13,887 bases of DNA from an uncultured Eubacterium sp. (GCA_900543365.1 UQRG01000028.1:1-13887); one strand, 5' to 3'; positions 6,869-13,506 are shown, counted from the first letter of the stretch. Notes: generated by a model not told the origin, from the sequence alone. Numbers and translations are program-made.

Positions 6869-8554
6869 ATGCTTGAAAAACTTTATGTAAATAATTTTGC
6901 ATTAATAGATGAGCTTGAAGTCAACTTTTCTACTGGTTTAAATGTTTTAAGTGGTGAAACTGGTGCTGGTAAGTCAATTATAATAGGTTCTCTTAACTTT
7001 GTTCTTGGTGGTAAAGCAGATAAAGATATAATAAAAACTGGTTGTGATATGACAGAGGTGTCAGCTCTTATATATGTTGATGATGATGAAATAAAAACAG
7101 CTCTTAGTAATTGTGATGTTAATATTGATGATGATAATTATGTTCTTATCAAACGAACTTTTAATAGAAATGGCAAATCTTATTGTAAAATAAATGGAAA
7201 AAATGCAACTGTGTCTATGGTTAAGGAAATATCAGACTTTTTAGTTGATATACACGGTCAGCACGACCATCAATCTTTACTTAATACTAAAAGACATATT
7301 GTAATGCTTGATAGACTTTGTGGAAATAATCTTGAAGTTGAAATGAATAAACTTAAGGACCTTTATAATGAATATAGAATTATATCAAGAAAACTAAAGG
7401 AAATTGATATTAATGATAGTGATATTCAAGACAAAATTGAGCTATATAAGTATCAAATTAACGAAATTGAGTCAGCTAATTTAAAAATCAATGAGGATGA
7501 AATATTAAGTGAAAAAAGAAATTTACTTTTTAATAGTGTTAAGTTGCAGAAATATGGTGTAGATTGTCTTGATTGTCTTTATAGTGGAGATAGTTCGGCT
7601 ATTGAAAATATAGGTATGGCTATTGATACTTTAAGTAGTCTGGTTGAAATTGATGATAGTCAGGAAAAAACTCTTGAATCTTTAAATGATGCTTATTCTA
7701 TTATTGAAGATGTTATTAAGTCAATTAGAGATTATAATGATGCTATAGATTGTGACCCAGAGGAATTAAATAATGTAGAGGAAAGATTGCAAACTATTTA
7801 TGACCTTAAGAAGAAATATGGTGATACTATTGAAAAAGTATTAACTTTCGGTGACAGAGTAAGTGAGAAGTTAAATATAATTGAAAATAGTGAAACATTG
7901 TGCTTAGAATATACAGATAAAAAGAAAAAACTTGAACAAAAAATAAGAAAAATTTGTTCAACTATATCTGACATTAGAAAAAGTAATGCTAAAAAAGTTG
8001 AAAAAAGAATAGTTGAAATTCTTAAGGATTTAAGTATGGAAAATGCTGATTTTAAAATAAATATTACCGAAAAAGAGGGCTTTGATGAGAGCGGGTTCGA
8101 TAATGTTGAATTCTTGATTTCAGCCAACAGAGGCGAAAAGCTGAAGCCTTTAAGCAAAATTGCATCAGGTGGTGAAATGAGTCGAGTTATGCTTGCTCTT
8201 AAAAATGTTCTGGCTGATGTTGATAATATTGATACCTTTATTTTTGATGAAATTGACACTGGTATAAGTGGTAGAACGGCTCAGAAGGTGGCTGAAAAAA
8301 TGATTAATGTTGCAAAGGGGCATCAAATATTGTGTATTACACACTTACCTCAGATAGCTGCAATGGCTGATAACAACTATTTAATAGTCAAAAGTAACGA
8401 TAATGAAAGAACAACGACAAATATTATTGAATTATCTAGTGAAAAGGTGTATAATGAAATAGCTAGGCTTATAGGTGGTGCTGAAATAACTAAGGCTACC
8501 TTAGAGGCAGCAAAGGAAATGAAATTAATGGCTAATAAGCTAAAGGAGAGGTAA
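6869..8554 (+). CDS. recN: DNA repair protein RecN
   Basis: SMC-like ATPase acting early in double-strand break repair. The 561 residues match the family. The N-terminal ATPase half has MLEKLYVNNFALIDELEV, a standard RecN start, and Walker A GETGAGKS (29-36), followed by DIHGQHDHQSLL. The middle (about 150-380) is a long charged helical region, the coiled-coil arms around a hinge. The C-terminal half has the ABC signature LSKIASGGEMSRVMLALK, Walker B FIFDEIDTGISG and the switch segment CITHLPQIAAMAD. A strong ribosome site (AGGAGG, 6859-6864) precedes the ATG. recN is SOS-induced in many Firmicutes, but here it is embedded in an operon and I saw no LexA box just upstream. Confidence 0.97.
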   Translation: MLEKLYVNNFALIDELEVNFSTGLNVLSGETGAGKSIIIGSLNFVLGGKADKDIIKTGCDMTEVSALIYVDDDEIKTALSNCDVNIDDDNYVLIKRTFNRNGKSYCKINGKNATVSMVKEISDFLVDIHGQHDHQSLLNTKRHIVMLDRLCGNNLEVEMNKLKDLYNEYRIISRKLKEIDINDSDIQDKIELYKYQINEIESANLKINEDEILSEKRNLLFNSVKLQKYGVDCLDCLYSGDSSAIENIGMAIDTLSSLVEIDDSQEKTLESLNDAYSIIEDVIKSIRDYNDAIDCDPEELNNVEERLQTIYDLKKKYGDTIEKVLTFGDRVSEKLNIIENSETLCLEYTDKKKKLEQKIRKICSTISDIRKSNAKKVEKRIVEILKDLSMENADFKINITEKEGFDESGFDNVEFLISANRGEKLKPLSKIASGGEMSRVMLALKNVLADVDNIDTFIFDEIDTGISGRTAQKVAEKMINVAKGHQILCITHLPQIAAMADNNYLIVKSNDNERTTTNIIELSSEKVYNEIARLIGGAEITKATLEAAKEMKLMANKLKER

Positions 8555-8555
8555 G

Positions 8556-9521
8556 ATGAAAAGAAAAATAGCAATGCTTTTAGTAGGTTTAATGTGTGTA
8601 TCGGCTACAGGATGTAGCTTTTCAAAAAGTGGTAATGAATTAGAAAAGATTAACTCTGCTGATATTTTTACTGAAATTAGTGAAGATTCTATAATTGAAG
8701 GTCAAACTGCTGCTGATGATTTTACAAAGGCATTAACTGCTGTTGAAAAGCTTGAAAATATTACTATTAATGTTACTAATGGTATTATAATGGGTAGCGA
8801 GGGTCAGGAAAATTATCAGAATAGCCTTAATGAGTCAGAAATTAAACTTGCTAAAGATGGAGATAAGAATGTTGGTAGTGTTGCTATTCACAATACATAC
8901 AAGTCTGCTGGTGAAGCTACTAGTGGTGAAAGTAATGCTAAGGAACAGACTGAGGAAAATAGTATTACTGGTTACTATTCTGGTGATGCTTTATACTTTA
9001 TAACTAATGATGGTGATAAGGTAAAGGAAGAAATGGGTTATAGTGACTTCCTTGGAGTTGTTTCAACATATAATTTAAGTATATATAGCGATTGTATTTC
9101 AAAGGCAGCTTGTGTTGCTGGTAAAAATAGTAAAACTTATTATATTTCTTATGACCCAACTAAGTTTGAAACTACAATGACTACTAATATGGAGGCATCT
9201 GGTCAGGTTCTTGCTGATGGTGAGGCAATGAAGATTAAGTATGCTAATATTGTAGCTGAAATTGATAATGATGGTAATTTATTAAACTATGGTTTTATTA
9301 TTAATGCTGAATATGTAAATGATAATAATACAATTCCTTACGACTATTCTATAACTGCTGAATTTATTGACAAAGATAATACAAAGGTTGAAGCTGTAAC
9401 TGATACAGATAGCTATATGACAGCTGAAGAGTATACTAAGAAAATGCAAGAGGCTGCTCAGGCTGCCAGTGAGTCAGCTACTACAGAGGCTGTAAGCCAA
9501 GCTGAAAATACTACTAAATAA
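8556..9521 (+). CDS. Putative lipoprotein of unknown function
   Basis: 321-residue predicted exported lipoprotein. The N-terminus has the basic start MKRKIAM, a hydrophobic core (LLVGLMCV) and a lipobox-like VSATGC with the modified cysteine at residue 20; the -3 position is Ala rather than the usual Leu. The mature part is acidic and rich in Ser, Thr, Asn and Ala with repeated short beta-like stretches (VGSVAIHNTYKS, ITGYYSGDALYFI, KTYYISYDPTKF), ending in a Glu/Ala/Ser tail. The overall plan resembles LolA/LppX-like or DUF6612-type Gram-positive lipoproteins, but I do not recognise a specific family and assign no function. The ATG starts one base after the recN stop; AAGGAGAG at 8543-8550 serves as ribosome site. 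It is the last gene of the operon. Confidence 0.85.
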   Translation: MKRKIAMLLVGLMCVSATGCSFSKSGNELEKINSADIFTEISEDSIIEGQTAADDFTKALTAVEKLENITINVTNGIIMGSEGQENYQNSLNESEIKLAKDGDKNVGSVAIHNTYKSAGEATSGESNAKEQTEENSITGYYSGDALYFITNDGDKVKEEMGYSDFLGVVSTYNLSIYSDCISKAACVAGKNSKTYYISYDPTKFETTMTTNMEASGQVLADGEAMKIKYANIVAEIDNDGNLLNYGFIINAEYVNDNNTIPYDYSITAEFIDKDNTKVEAVTDTDSYMTAEEYTKKMQEAAQAASESATTEAVSQAENTTK

Positions 9522-9546
9522 AAAATAGAAAAAATGAAAAAAATTG

Positions 9547-9573
9547 TTGACAAAGTTATAAATATGTGATAAT
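9547..9573 (+). promoter_or_regulatory. Predicted promoter of the tRNA-Lys pair
   Basis: A -35 box TTGACA (9547-9552) matches consensus perfectly. The -10 is either GATAAT at 9568-9573 (5 of 6, TG-extended, 15-bp spacer) or TAATAT at 9570-9575 (4 of 6, 17-bp spacer). It lies just after the lipoprotein stop and before the first tRNA. The transcription start would fall near 9580, inside the left arm of the hairpin described separately. Confidence 0.75.
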
Positions 9574-9609
9574 ATATTTCTTGTGTTCAGTAATGGATAC
9601 AAGAAATAT
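9574..9609 (+). repeat. 16-bp inverted repeat with GUAA loop, abutting the first tRNA-Lys
   Basis: The arms ATATTTCTTGT (9574-9584) and ACAAGAAATAT (9599-9609) are perfectly complementary over 11 bp. Pairing continues inward by 5 more pairs (G-T, T-A, T-G, C-G, A-T) to a 4-nt loop GTAA (9590-9593), a GNRA-type tetraloop in RNA. The right arm ends at 9609, directly before tRNA base 1 at 9610. No T-run follows, so it is not an ordinary terminator. It could be a 5' leader structure affecting RNase P processing, or a DNA operator overlapping the -10 region. Role unknown. Confidence 0.8.
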
Positions 9610-9682
9610 GCGCGATTAGCTCAGTTGGTAGAGCAGCTGACTCTTAATCAGAAGGTCCGGGGTTCGAGCCCCCGATCGCGCA
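9610..9682 (+). tRNA. tRNA-Lys (anticodon CTT), copy 1
   Basis: A complete 73-nt cloverleaf. The acceptor stem is GCGCGAT paired with ATCGCGC, followed by discriminator A. The D arm is GCTC/GAGC, the anticodon arm GCTGA-loop-TCAGA has loop CTCTTAA (anticodon CTT for lysine AAG), and the T arm is CGGGG-TTCGAGC-CCCCG. The pair 27-43 is G-A, a mismatch at the top of the anticodon stem. CCA is not encoded, so it must be added by tRNA nucleotidyltransferase. Confidence 0.97.
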
Positions 9683-9708
9683 CTTAAAGCTTTTTAATTA
9701 AATAGTAT

Positions 9709-9781
9709 GCGCGATTAGCTCAGTTGGTAGAGCAGCTGACTCTTAATCAGAAGGTCCGGGGTTCGAGCCCCCGATCGCGCA
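9709..9781 (+). tRNA. tRNA-Lys (anticodon CTT), copy 2
   Basis: Identical over all 73 bases to the copy at 9610-9682, including the G27-A43 mismatch and lack of an encoded CCA. The 26-bp AT-rich spacer (9683-9708) has no promoter, so both are probably cut from one transcript starting near 9580. Identity also covers the three bases TAT before each copy, consistent with a recent tandem duplication or gene conversion. Confidence 0.97.
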
Positions 9782-9785
9782 TTTT

Positions 9786-9812
9786 AAAGCAAGTTTAAAA
9801 CTTGCTTTTTTT
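9786..9812 (+). terminator. Intrinsic terminator of the tRNA-Lys transcript
   Basis: The inverted repeat AAGCAAGTTT (9787-9796) and AAACTTGCTT (9798-9807) folds into a stem of about 8 bp with a small loop, followed by a run of seven Ts (9806-9812). It sits 5 bp after the second tRNA and separates the tRNA unit from the rpsB promoter. Confidence 0.9.
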
Positions 9813-9856
9813 GTAATATTATTTACCAAAGTTTTATAAATTTTATGAAAAAATGC

Positions 9857-9885
9857 TTGCAATATTACATAATATGTGTTATAAT
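9857..9885 (+). promoter_or_regulatory. Predicted rpsB-tsf promoter
   Basis: TTGCAA (9857-9862, 5 of 6 to TTGACA) is followed by a 17-bp spacer and a perfect TATAAT (9880-9885) preceded by TGT, an extended -10. The expected start is near 9892. Such a strong vegetative promoter suits a ribosomal protein gene. Confidence 0.88.
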
Positions 9886-9891
9886 TTCAAC

Positions 9892-9997
9892 TGTTGTAAA
9901 AACACACACAAACTGATTTGGTAAGAAGGGTGGCACTTGCTAGTGTTTCTTGTCGTAGGTTTGTGGAGGAAAAACCAATTTTAAGGAGGACGAAATA
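9892..9997 (+). promoter_or_regulatory. Structured 5' leader of rpsB, candidate autoregulatory RNA
   Basis: About 105 nt separate the predicted start from the ATG. Nested complementary segments are CACAAAC (9907-9913) with GTTTGTG (9959-9965), AAGAA (9923-9927) with TTCTT (9947-9951), and CACT (9934-9937) with AGTG (9942-9945), giving one long irregular hairpin. GGTTT (9958-9962) could instead pair with AAACC (9971-9975), which would exclude the outer stem and enclose an SD-like GGAGG (9965-9969). The real ribosome site AAGGAGG is at 9983-9989. S2 autoregulation through an rpsB leader is known in gamma-proteobacteria; whether this unrelated sequence does the same is inference. Confidence 0.5.
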
Positions 9998-10717
9998 ATG
10001 GCTGTTATTTCAATGAAGCAATTATTAGAAGCTGGTGTACATTTTGGTCACCAGACAAGAAGATGGAACCCTAAGATGGCTGAGTATATCTTCGCTGAAA
10101 GAAATGGTATCTATATCATTGACCTTCAGAAGACTGTTAAGAAGGTAGAGGATGCTTACAATGCTGTTGCTGAAATCGTTAAGGATGGCGGTGAAGTACT
10201 TTTTGTTGGTACAAAGAAGCAGGCTCAGGATTCTATTAAGGAAGAAGCTCAGAGATGTGGTATGTACTATGTTAATGAGAGATGGTTAGGCGGTATGCTT
10301 ACTAACTTTACTACTGTAAAGACTAGAATCGCTAGATTAAAAGAACTCGATGCTATGATTGAGGATGGTACAATGGATTTACTTCCTAAGAAGGAAGTTG
10401 CTAAGCTTATGCACGAAAAGGAAAAGCTTGACAAGAATATCGGTGGTATCAAGGAAATGACTAGAATCCCTGATTGTATGTTCATTGTTGACCCAAGAAA
10501 GGAAAAGATTGCTGTTCAGGAAGCTCACAACTTAAACATTCCTATCGTTGCAATCGTTGATACTAACTGTGACCCTGAGGAAGTTGATTATGTTATCCCA
10601 GGTAATGATGATGCTATCAGAGCTGTTAAATTAATCGCTGGTAGAATTGCTGATGCAGTTATTGAGTCTAAGCAGGGTGAGCAGGAAGTTGCTGAAACTG
10701 CTGAAGATGCAGAATAA
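9998..10717 (+). CDS. rpsB: 30S ribosomal protein S2
   Basis: Structural protein of the small subunit, needed with S1 for mRNA binding. The 239 residues begin MAVISMKQLLEAGVHFGHQT, followed by RRWNPKMAEYIF, GIYIIDLQKT, VLFVGTKKQAQ, RWLGGMLTNF and the late block IPIVAIVDTNCDPEEVDYVIPGNDDA, all classic S2 segments. The C-terminal tail is acidic. A strong SD AAGGAGG (9983-9989) sits 8 nt before the ATG. Codon use is that of a highly expressed gene: lysine is 20 AAG to 2 AAA by hand count, and ATC and AAC occur more than in neighbouring genes. It is paired with tsf as in most bacteria. Confidence 0.99.
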   Translation: MAVISMKQLLEAGVHFGHQTRRWNPKMAEYIFAERNGIYIIDLQKTVKKVEDAYNAVAEIVKDGGEVLFVGTKKQAQDSIKEEAQRCGMYYVNERWLGGMLTNFTTVKTRIARLKELDAMIEDGTMDLLPKKEVAKLMHEKEKLDKNIGGIKEMTRIPDCMFIVDPRKEKIAVQEAHNLNIPIVAIVDTNCDPEEVDYVIPGNDDAIRAVKLIAGRIADAVIESKQGEQEVAETAEDAE

Positions 10718-10737
10718 TTTAATATTTTAAAACTTAC

Positions 10738-10768
10738 AGGCTTTAGCCACAAGGCTGAAGCCTTTTTT
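10738..10768 (+). terminator. Terminator-like hairpin between rpsB and tsf
   Basis: AGGCTTTAGCC (10738-10748) pairs with GGCTGAAGCCT (10753-10763) over 11 bp with one T-G wobble and an ACAA loop, followed by six Ts (10763-10768). No clear promoter lies between it and the tsf ribosome site, so tsf is probably expressed by partial read-through, giving fewer EF-Ts than S2 transcripts. A role in 3'-end stabilisation of rpsB mRNA is also possible. Confidence 0.85.
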
Positions 10769-10803
10769 AAACAATAATTTTTTAATAACAGGAGGAAAAT
10801 GAG

Positions 10804-11736
10804 ATGGCTGTTACTGCTGCTATGATTAAAGAGTTAAGAGAATTAACTGGTGTTGGTATGAGTGCTTGTAAGAACGCACTTGTAGAAACTGATGGTAATA
10901 TTGATGAGGCTATTGAATATTTAAGAAAGCAGGGTCTTGCTAATGCTGCTAAGAAAGCTGGTAGAATTGCTGCTGAAGGTTTAAGTTATGCTTACATTTC
11001 TGAAGACAATAGCGTTGGTGTTGTTGTTGAAGTAAACTCTGAAACAGACTTTGTTGCTAAGAATGATGTATTTAAGACTTTTGTTGACAATGTTGCTAAG
11101 CAGGTTGCTAAGTCAGATGCAAAGGCTGTTGATACTTTATTAGAAGAAAAGTGGATTGAGGATGAAACTAAGACTGTTAAGGAAATTTTAACTGAAAAGA
11201 TTTCTGTTATCGGTGAGAACCTTAGTATCAGAAGATTTGAAAAGGTTGTTAATACAGGTGATGCTTACTTAGTATCTTATATCCACGCTGGTGGTAAGAT
11301 TGCTGTTTTAGTTGAACTTGCTACTGCGTCTAAGGATGATGCACTTTTAGTTGCCGGCAAGAATGTTGCAATGCAGATTGCTTCTATGAACCCTAAGTTT
11401 GTTTCTACTGATGATGTTCCAGCTGAATTCATCGAGCACGAGAAATCTGTTCTTTTAGAGCAGGCTAAGAATGACCCTAAGAATGCTAATAAGCCAGAGA
11501 ATATCCTTGAAAAGATGCTTACAGGTAGACTTAATAAGGAAATGAAAGAAGTTTGCTTATTAGAGCAGGAATATGTTTTAGGTGACAAGATTTCTGTTGG
11601 TCAGTATATGAAGGAAGTTTCTAAGGAAATTGGTGCTGATGTTACAGTTAAGAGCTTTGTAAGATTTGAAACTGGCGAAGGTATTGAAAAGAAAGAAGAA
11701 AATTTTGCTGAAGAAGTAGCTAAGGCTATGCAATAA
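10804..11736 (+). CDS. tsf: Translation elongation factor Ts
   Basis: Guanine-nucleotide exchange factor that regenerates EF-Tu-GTP. The 310 residues begin with a UBA-like N-terminal domain (MIKELRELTGVGMSACKNAL, then EAIEYLRKQGLANAAKKAGR), followed by the EF-Tu contact motif VEVNSETDFVAKN and the two-part core. Length and order are typical. GGAGG at 10791-10795 lies 8 nt before this ATG. A second ATG at 10799 is out of frame, only 3 nt from the SD, and opens a nine-codon frame, so it is not the start. Codon choice matches rpsB (mostly AAG for lysine). Confidence 0.99.
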   Translation: MAVTAAMIKELRELTGVGMSACKNALVETDGNIDEAIEYLRKQGLANAAKKAGRIAAEGLSYAYISEDNSVGVVVEVNSETDFVAKNDVFKTFVDNVAKQVAKSDAKAVDTLLEEKWIEDETKTVKEILTEKISVIGENLSIRRFEKVVNTGDAYLVSYIHAGGKIAVLVELATASKDDALLVAGKNVAMQIASMNPKFVSTDDVPAEFIEHEKSVLLEQAKNDPKNANKPENILEKMLTGRLNKEMKEVCLLEQEYVLGDKISVGQYMKEVSKEIGADVTVKSFVRFETGEGIEKKEENFAEEVAKAMQ

Positions 11737-11758
11737 TAAGTATACTATTTGTATATTT

Positions 11759-11792
11759 GAGGAACTATATAAAAAATAGTTCCTCTTTTTTT
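11759..11792 (+). terminator. Intrinsic terminator after tsf
   Basis: GAGGAACTAT (11759-11768) pairs perfectly with ATAGTTCCTC (11776-11785) around a 7-nt A-rich loop, followed by seven Ts (11786-11792). An outer inverted repeat, TATACTAT (11741-11748) and ATAGTATA (11795-11802), surrounds it. It ends the rpsB-tsf unit. Confidence 0.94.
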
Positions 11793-11823
11793 ATATAGTA
11801 TAGTTTGTATAAATTTACAAAAT

Positions 11824-11852
11824 TTGACACTATCTTATATTTTTGCTATAAT
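11824..11852 (+). promoter_or_regulatory. Perfect consensus promoter for the small HTH gene
   Basis: TTGACA (11824-11829), a 17-bp spacer and TATAAT (11847-11852) match the vegetative sigma consensus at all twelve positions, and TGC before the -10 makes it extended as well. The expected start is near 11859, about 40 nt ahead of the gene. Such a strong promoter on a regulator gene suggests that it is normally held down, for example by its own product; no operator could be identified. Confidence 0.9.
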
Positions 11853-11897
11853 TAAATTGTGAATATTGCTGTCTATTAATATAAAGGAATGGTAGAT

Positions 11898-12122
11898 ATG
11901 GATGTAGCAGATTTTTTATTAAGTTATAAAAATGAACAAAATATTGGTTATAAAAAGTTAGCAAAATTATCAGGAATAAACGAAAGGGCGTTACGAACTA
12001 TTATAAAAAGAGAAGTTAAGCCAGCTGCTAAAACTTGTTATAAAATTGCTCAGTTAACGGATAAACCAGTAAGTGTTATTCTAAGTATAAATAATAATTG
12101 GAAAGATAAGTTAGATGAGTAA
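11898..12122 (+). CDS. Small helix-turn-helix (XRE-like) DNA-binding protein
   Basis: 74-residue protein, almost entirely one Cro/CI-type helix-turn-helix domain: GYKKLAKLSGINERALRTII is the helix 2-turn-helix 3 unit, then KPAAKTCYKIAQLTDKPVSVIL forms the closing helices. There is no sensory or catalytic domain. I start it at ATG 11898 because AAAGGA (11883-11888) sits 9 nt ahead; the in-frame ATG at 11889 directly touches that SD and would add MVD. It has its own strong promoter, stands between the tsf terminator and the convergent dinB, and has no partner toxin-like gene next to it. Targets are unknown. Similar small orphan XRE proteins are common in Clostridia. Confidence 0.85.
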   Translation: MDVADFLLSYKNEQNIGYKKLAKLSGINERALRTIIKREVKPAAKTCYKIAQLTDKPVSVILSINNNWKDKLDE

Positions 12123-12148
12123 AAGGTGTTGGGAATACAACACCTTTT
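12121..12148. terminator. Shared bidirectional terminator between the HTH gene and dinB
   Basis: AAAAGGTGTTG (12121-12131) pairs perfectly with CAACACCTTTT (12138-12148) around the loop GGAATA. The stem carries an A-run on one side and a T-run on the other, so it can end transcription from both strands. The HTH stop codon (12120-12122) and the dinB stop codon (12147-12149 on the minus strand) both overlap the stem ends. Confidence 0.85.
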
Positions 12149-13385
12149 ATTTATAAAAAGCTATTTTTTGAAGTGTATTGTCATCTGTAGGATTTAAGTT
12201 AGAGAGTCTTTTGTTTATGAGCATAATTGCCTTTTGAAGTCCATTCCACCCATATTCTTGTCTTATTTTTTCTCGCATATTATCAAGTTTTTTATATTTT
12301 TCAAGTTTGCTATATTTGTTCAAAAGAGATTCTTGTATAACAATTTTGTTTATAATATTACAACATCTTATGCTTAATGCTCGAACAGGTAAAGTTATTT
12401 CTTCATTTTTATATATTTCTAGAGCTTTTTTGAATATTATTTCTGCACTATTTGTTGCCACTGTAATAGGTATTTGTCGTTCTATTAATTCTAAATTGTT
12501 AAACTTTATGGCTAAACTTATTGTTTGACAATAAAGATTTTTATTCATAAGTCGTTTTGAAACGCTTTCGCTTAAAAGTATAAGTATAATTTTTATATCA
12601 TCAATATTAGTTAAATCAAAGGGTGTTGTAGTACCATTACCTATACTTTTTATTTCTCTTTTATATTCAATAGAATTAACAGGTGTTGTATCTTTGCCTT
12701 GTGCATAAAGTTGTAACATAACCCCGTTTTTACCTAAATGTTGCTTTATAATGTATGGATTAGCTTTAGCTATATCTCCAATTGTAAATATATTTAATCT
12801 TCTTAAAGTTTTAGTAGTAGACTTACCGGCATATAATAGTTCGCTTATAGGTAAAGCCCATATTTTATTTTTAAAATCATCTTTGTTTATTACTGTAATT
12901 GCATCTGGCTTTTTCATATCAGAGCCTAATTTGGCAAAAATTTTGTTAAATGATATACCAATAGAAACAGTTATACCGATTTCTTCTTTTATCCTTTCTT
13001 TTATTTCTCTGGCAATGTGTAGGGCAGAGGGGAAAAGAGGAATACTGTTAGTTATATCAAGCCAACATTCGTCAATACCAAAAGGTTCAATAAGGTTGGT
13101 ATAATCATAGTAAATACTTCTTACTTTTTTAGAAATTTCAATGTATTTGTCGAATCTAGGTTCAACAAATATTATATCAGGGCATTTTTGTTTTGCCTCG
13201 TTTACAGTATCACCAGTTTTAATACCTTTGCTTTTTGCAATAATGTTTTTAGCTAATACTACACCGTGTCTGTTTTGAGGGCTACCACACACAGCAATAG
13301 CCTTGTTTTTTAGTTCAGAGTTTTCCATACATTCAACAGAGGCATAAAAATTATTAAGGTCAGAATGAAGAATAATTCTGTCCAT
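12147..13385 (-). CDS. dinB: Y-family DNA polymerase (DNA polymerase IV, DinB-like)
   Basis: Error-prone translesion polymerase, 412 residues. The palm begins MDRIILHSDLNNFYASVE with the metal ligand D9 and probable steric gate Y14. The second acidic cluster is FGIDECWLDIT (D105, E106). GISFNKIFAKLGSDMKKPD and the helix-hairpin-helix thumb (LYAGKSTTKTLRRLNIFTIGDIA) follow, then the little finger starting SIGNGTTTPFDL. The C-terminal LQKIAFYK might be a beta-clamp contact, but this is uncertain. I chose the start at 13385: GGAGTG lies about 7 nt upstream on the minus strand and family members begin here; the upstream in-frame ATG at 13427 adds 14 unconserved residues. It faces the HTH gene and is divergent from the sigma gene. 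Confidence 0.93.
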   Translation of the reverse strand: MDRIILHSDLNNFYASVECMENSELKNKAIAVCGSPQNRHGVVLAKNIIAKSKGIKTGDTVNEAKQKCPDIIFVEPRFDKYIEISKKVRSIYYDYTNLIEPFGIDECWLDITNSIPLFPSALHIAREIKERIKEEIGITVSIGISFNKIFAKLGSDMKKPDAITVINKDDFKNKIWALPISELLYAGKSTTKTLRRLNIFTIGDIAKANPYIIKQHLGKNGVMLQLYAQGKDTTPVNSIEYKREIKSIGNGTTTPFDLTNIDDIKIILILLSESVSKRLMNKNLYCQTISLAIKFNNLELIERQIPITVATNSAEIIFKKALEIYKNEEITLPVRALSIRCCNIINKIVIQESLLNKYSKLEKYKKLDNMREKIRQEYGWNGLQKAIMLINKRLSNLNPTDDNTLQKIAFYK

Positions 13386-13417
13386 AAAATCACTCCAATC
13401 AAACAAATGTTTATTAT

Positions 13418-13446
13418 ATTTTAGCATAAATGTTCGATGAAGTCTA
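13418..13446 (-). promoter_or_regulatory. Predicted dinB promoter with a degenerate LexA-like box in its spacer
   Basis: On the minus strand TAGACT (13441-13446, 4 of 6 to TTGACA), a 17-bp spacer and TAAAAT (13418-13423, 5 of 6) with TGC before it form a plausible promoter. Within the spacer lies CGAACATTTATGCT, which has an intact CGAAC half of the Gram-positive SOS box (CGAAC-N4-GTTCG) but a poor second half. Y-family polymerases are often SOS-regulated, so LexA control is plausible but unproven. Confidence 0.45.
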
Positions 13447-13506
13447 GTGGAAATTTTTTGTTACAATTATATATAGTTATCCATTATATATATGAGGTGA
13501 TGTAAA

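Noticed and set aside
9923..9950. T-box riboswitch before rpsB, from the GGGTGGCAC string resembling the T-box core
   Set aside because: Only about ten bases match, the following CCGCG part is missing, the leader is far too short for stem I, and no terminator/antiterminator pair precedes rpsB.
10799..10825. Nine-codon upstream frame overlapping the tsf start as a leader peptide
   Set aside because: Its ATG is only 3 nt from the SD, too close for efficient initiation, and the tsf ATG has ideal spacing.
13386..13427. Longer dinB start at 13427
   Set aside because: The 14 extra residues lack family similarity and the start would fall inside the predicted promoter; the start at 13385 has a good SD.
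13454..13493. Autoregulatory ECF-type or vegetative promoter before the sigma gene
   Set aside because: The stretch is almost pure A and T, so -10-like strings occur by chance, and no convincing -35 with correct spacing was found.
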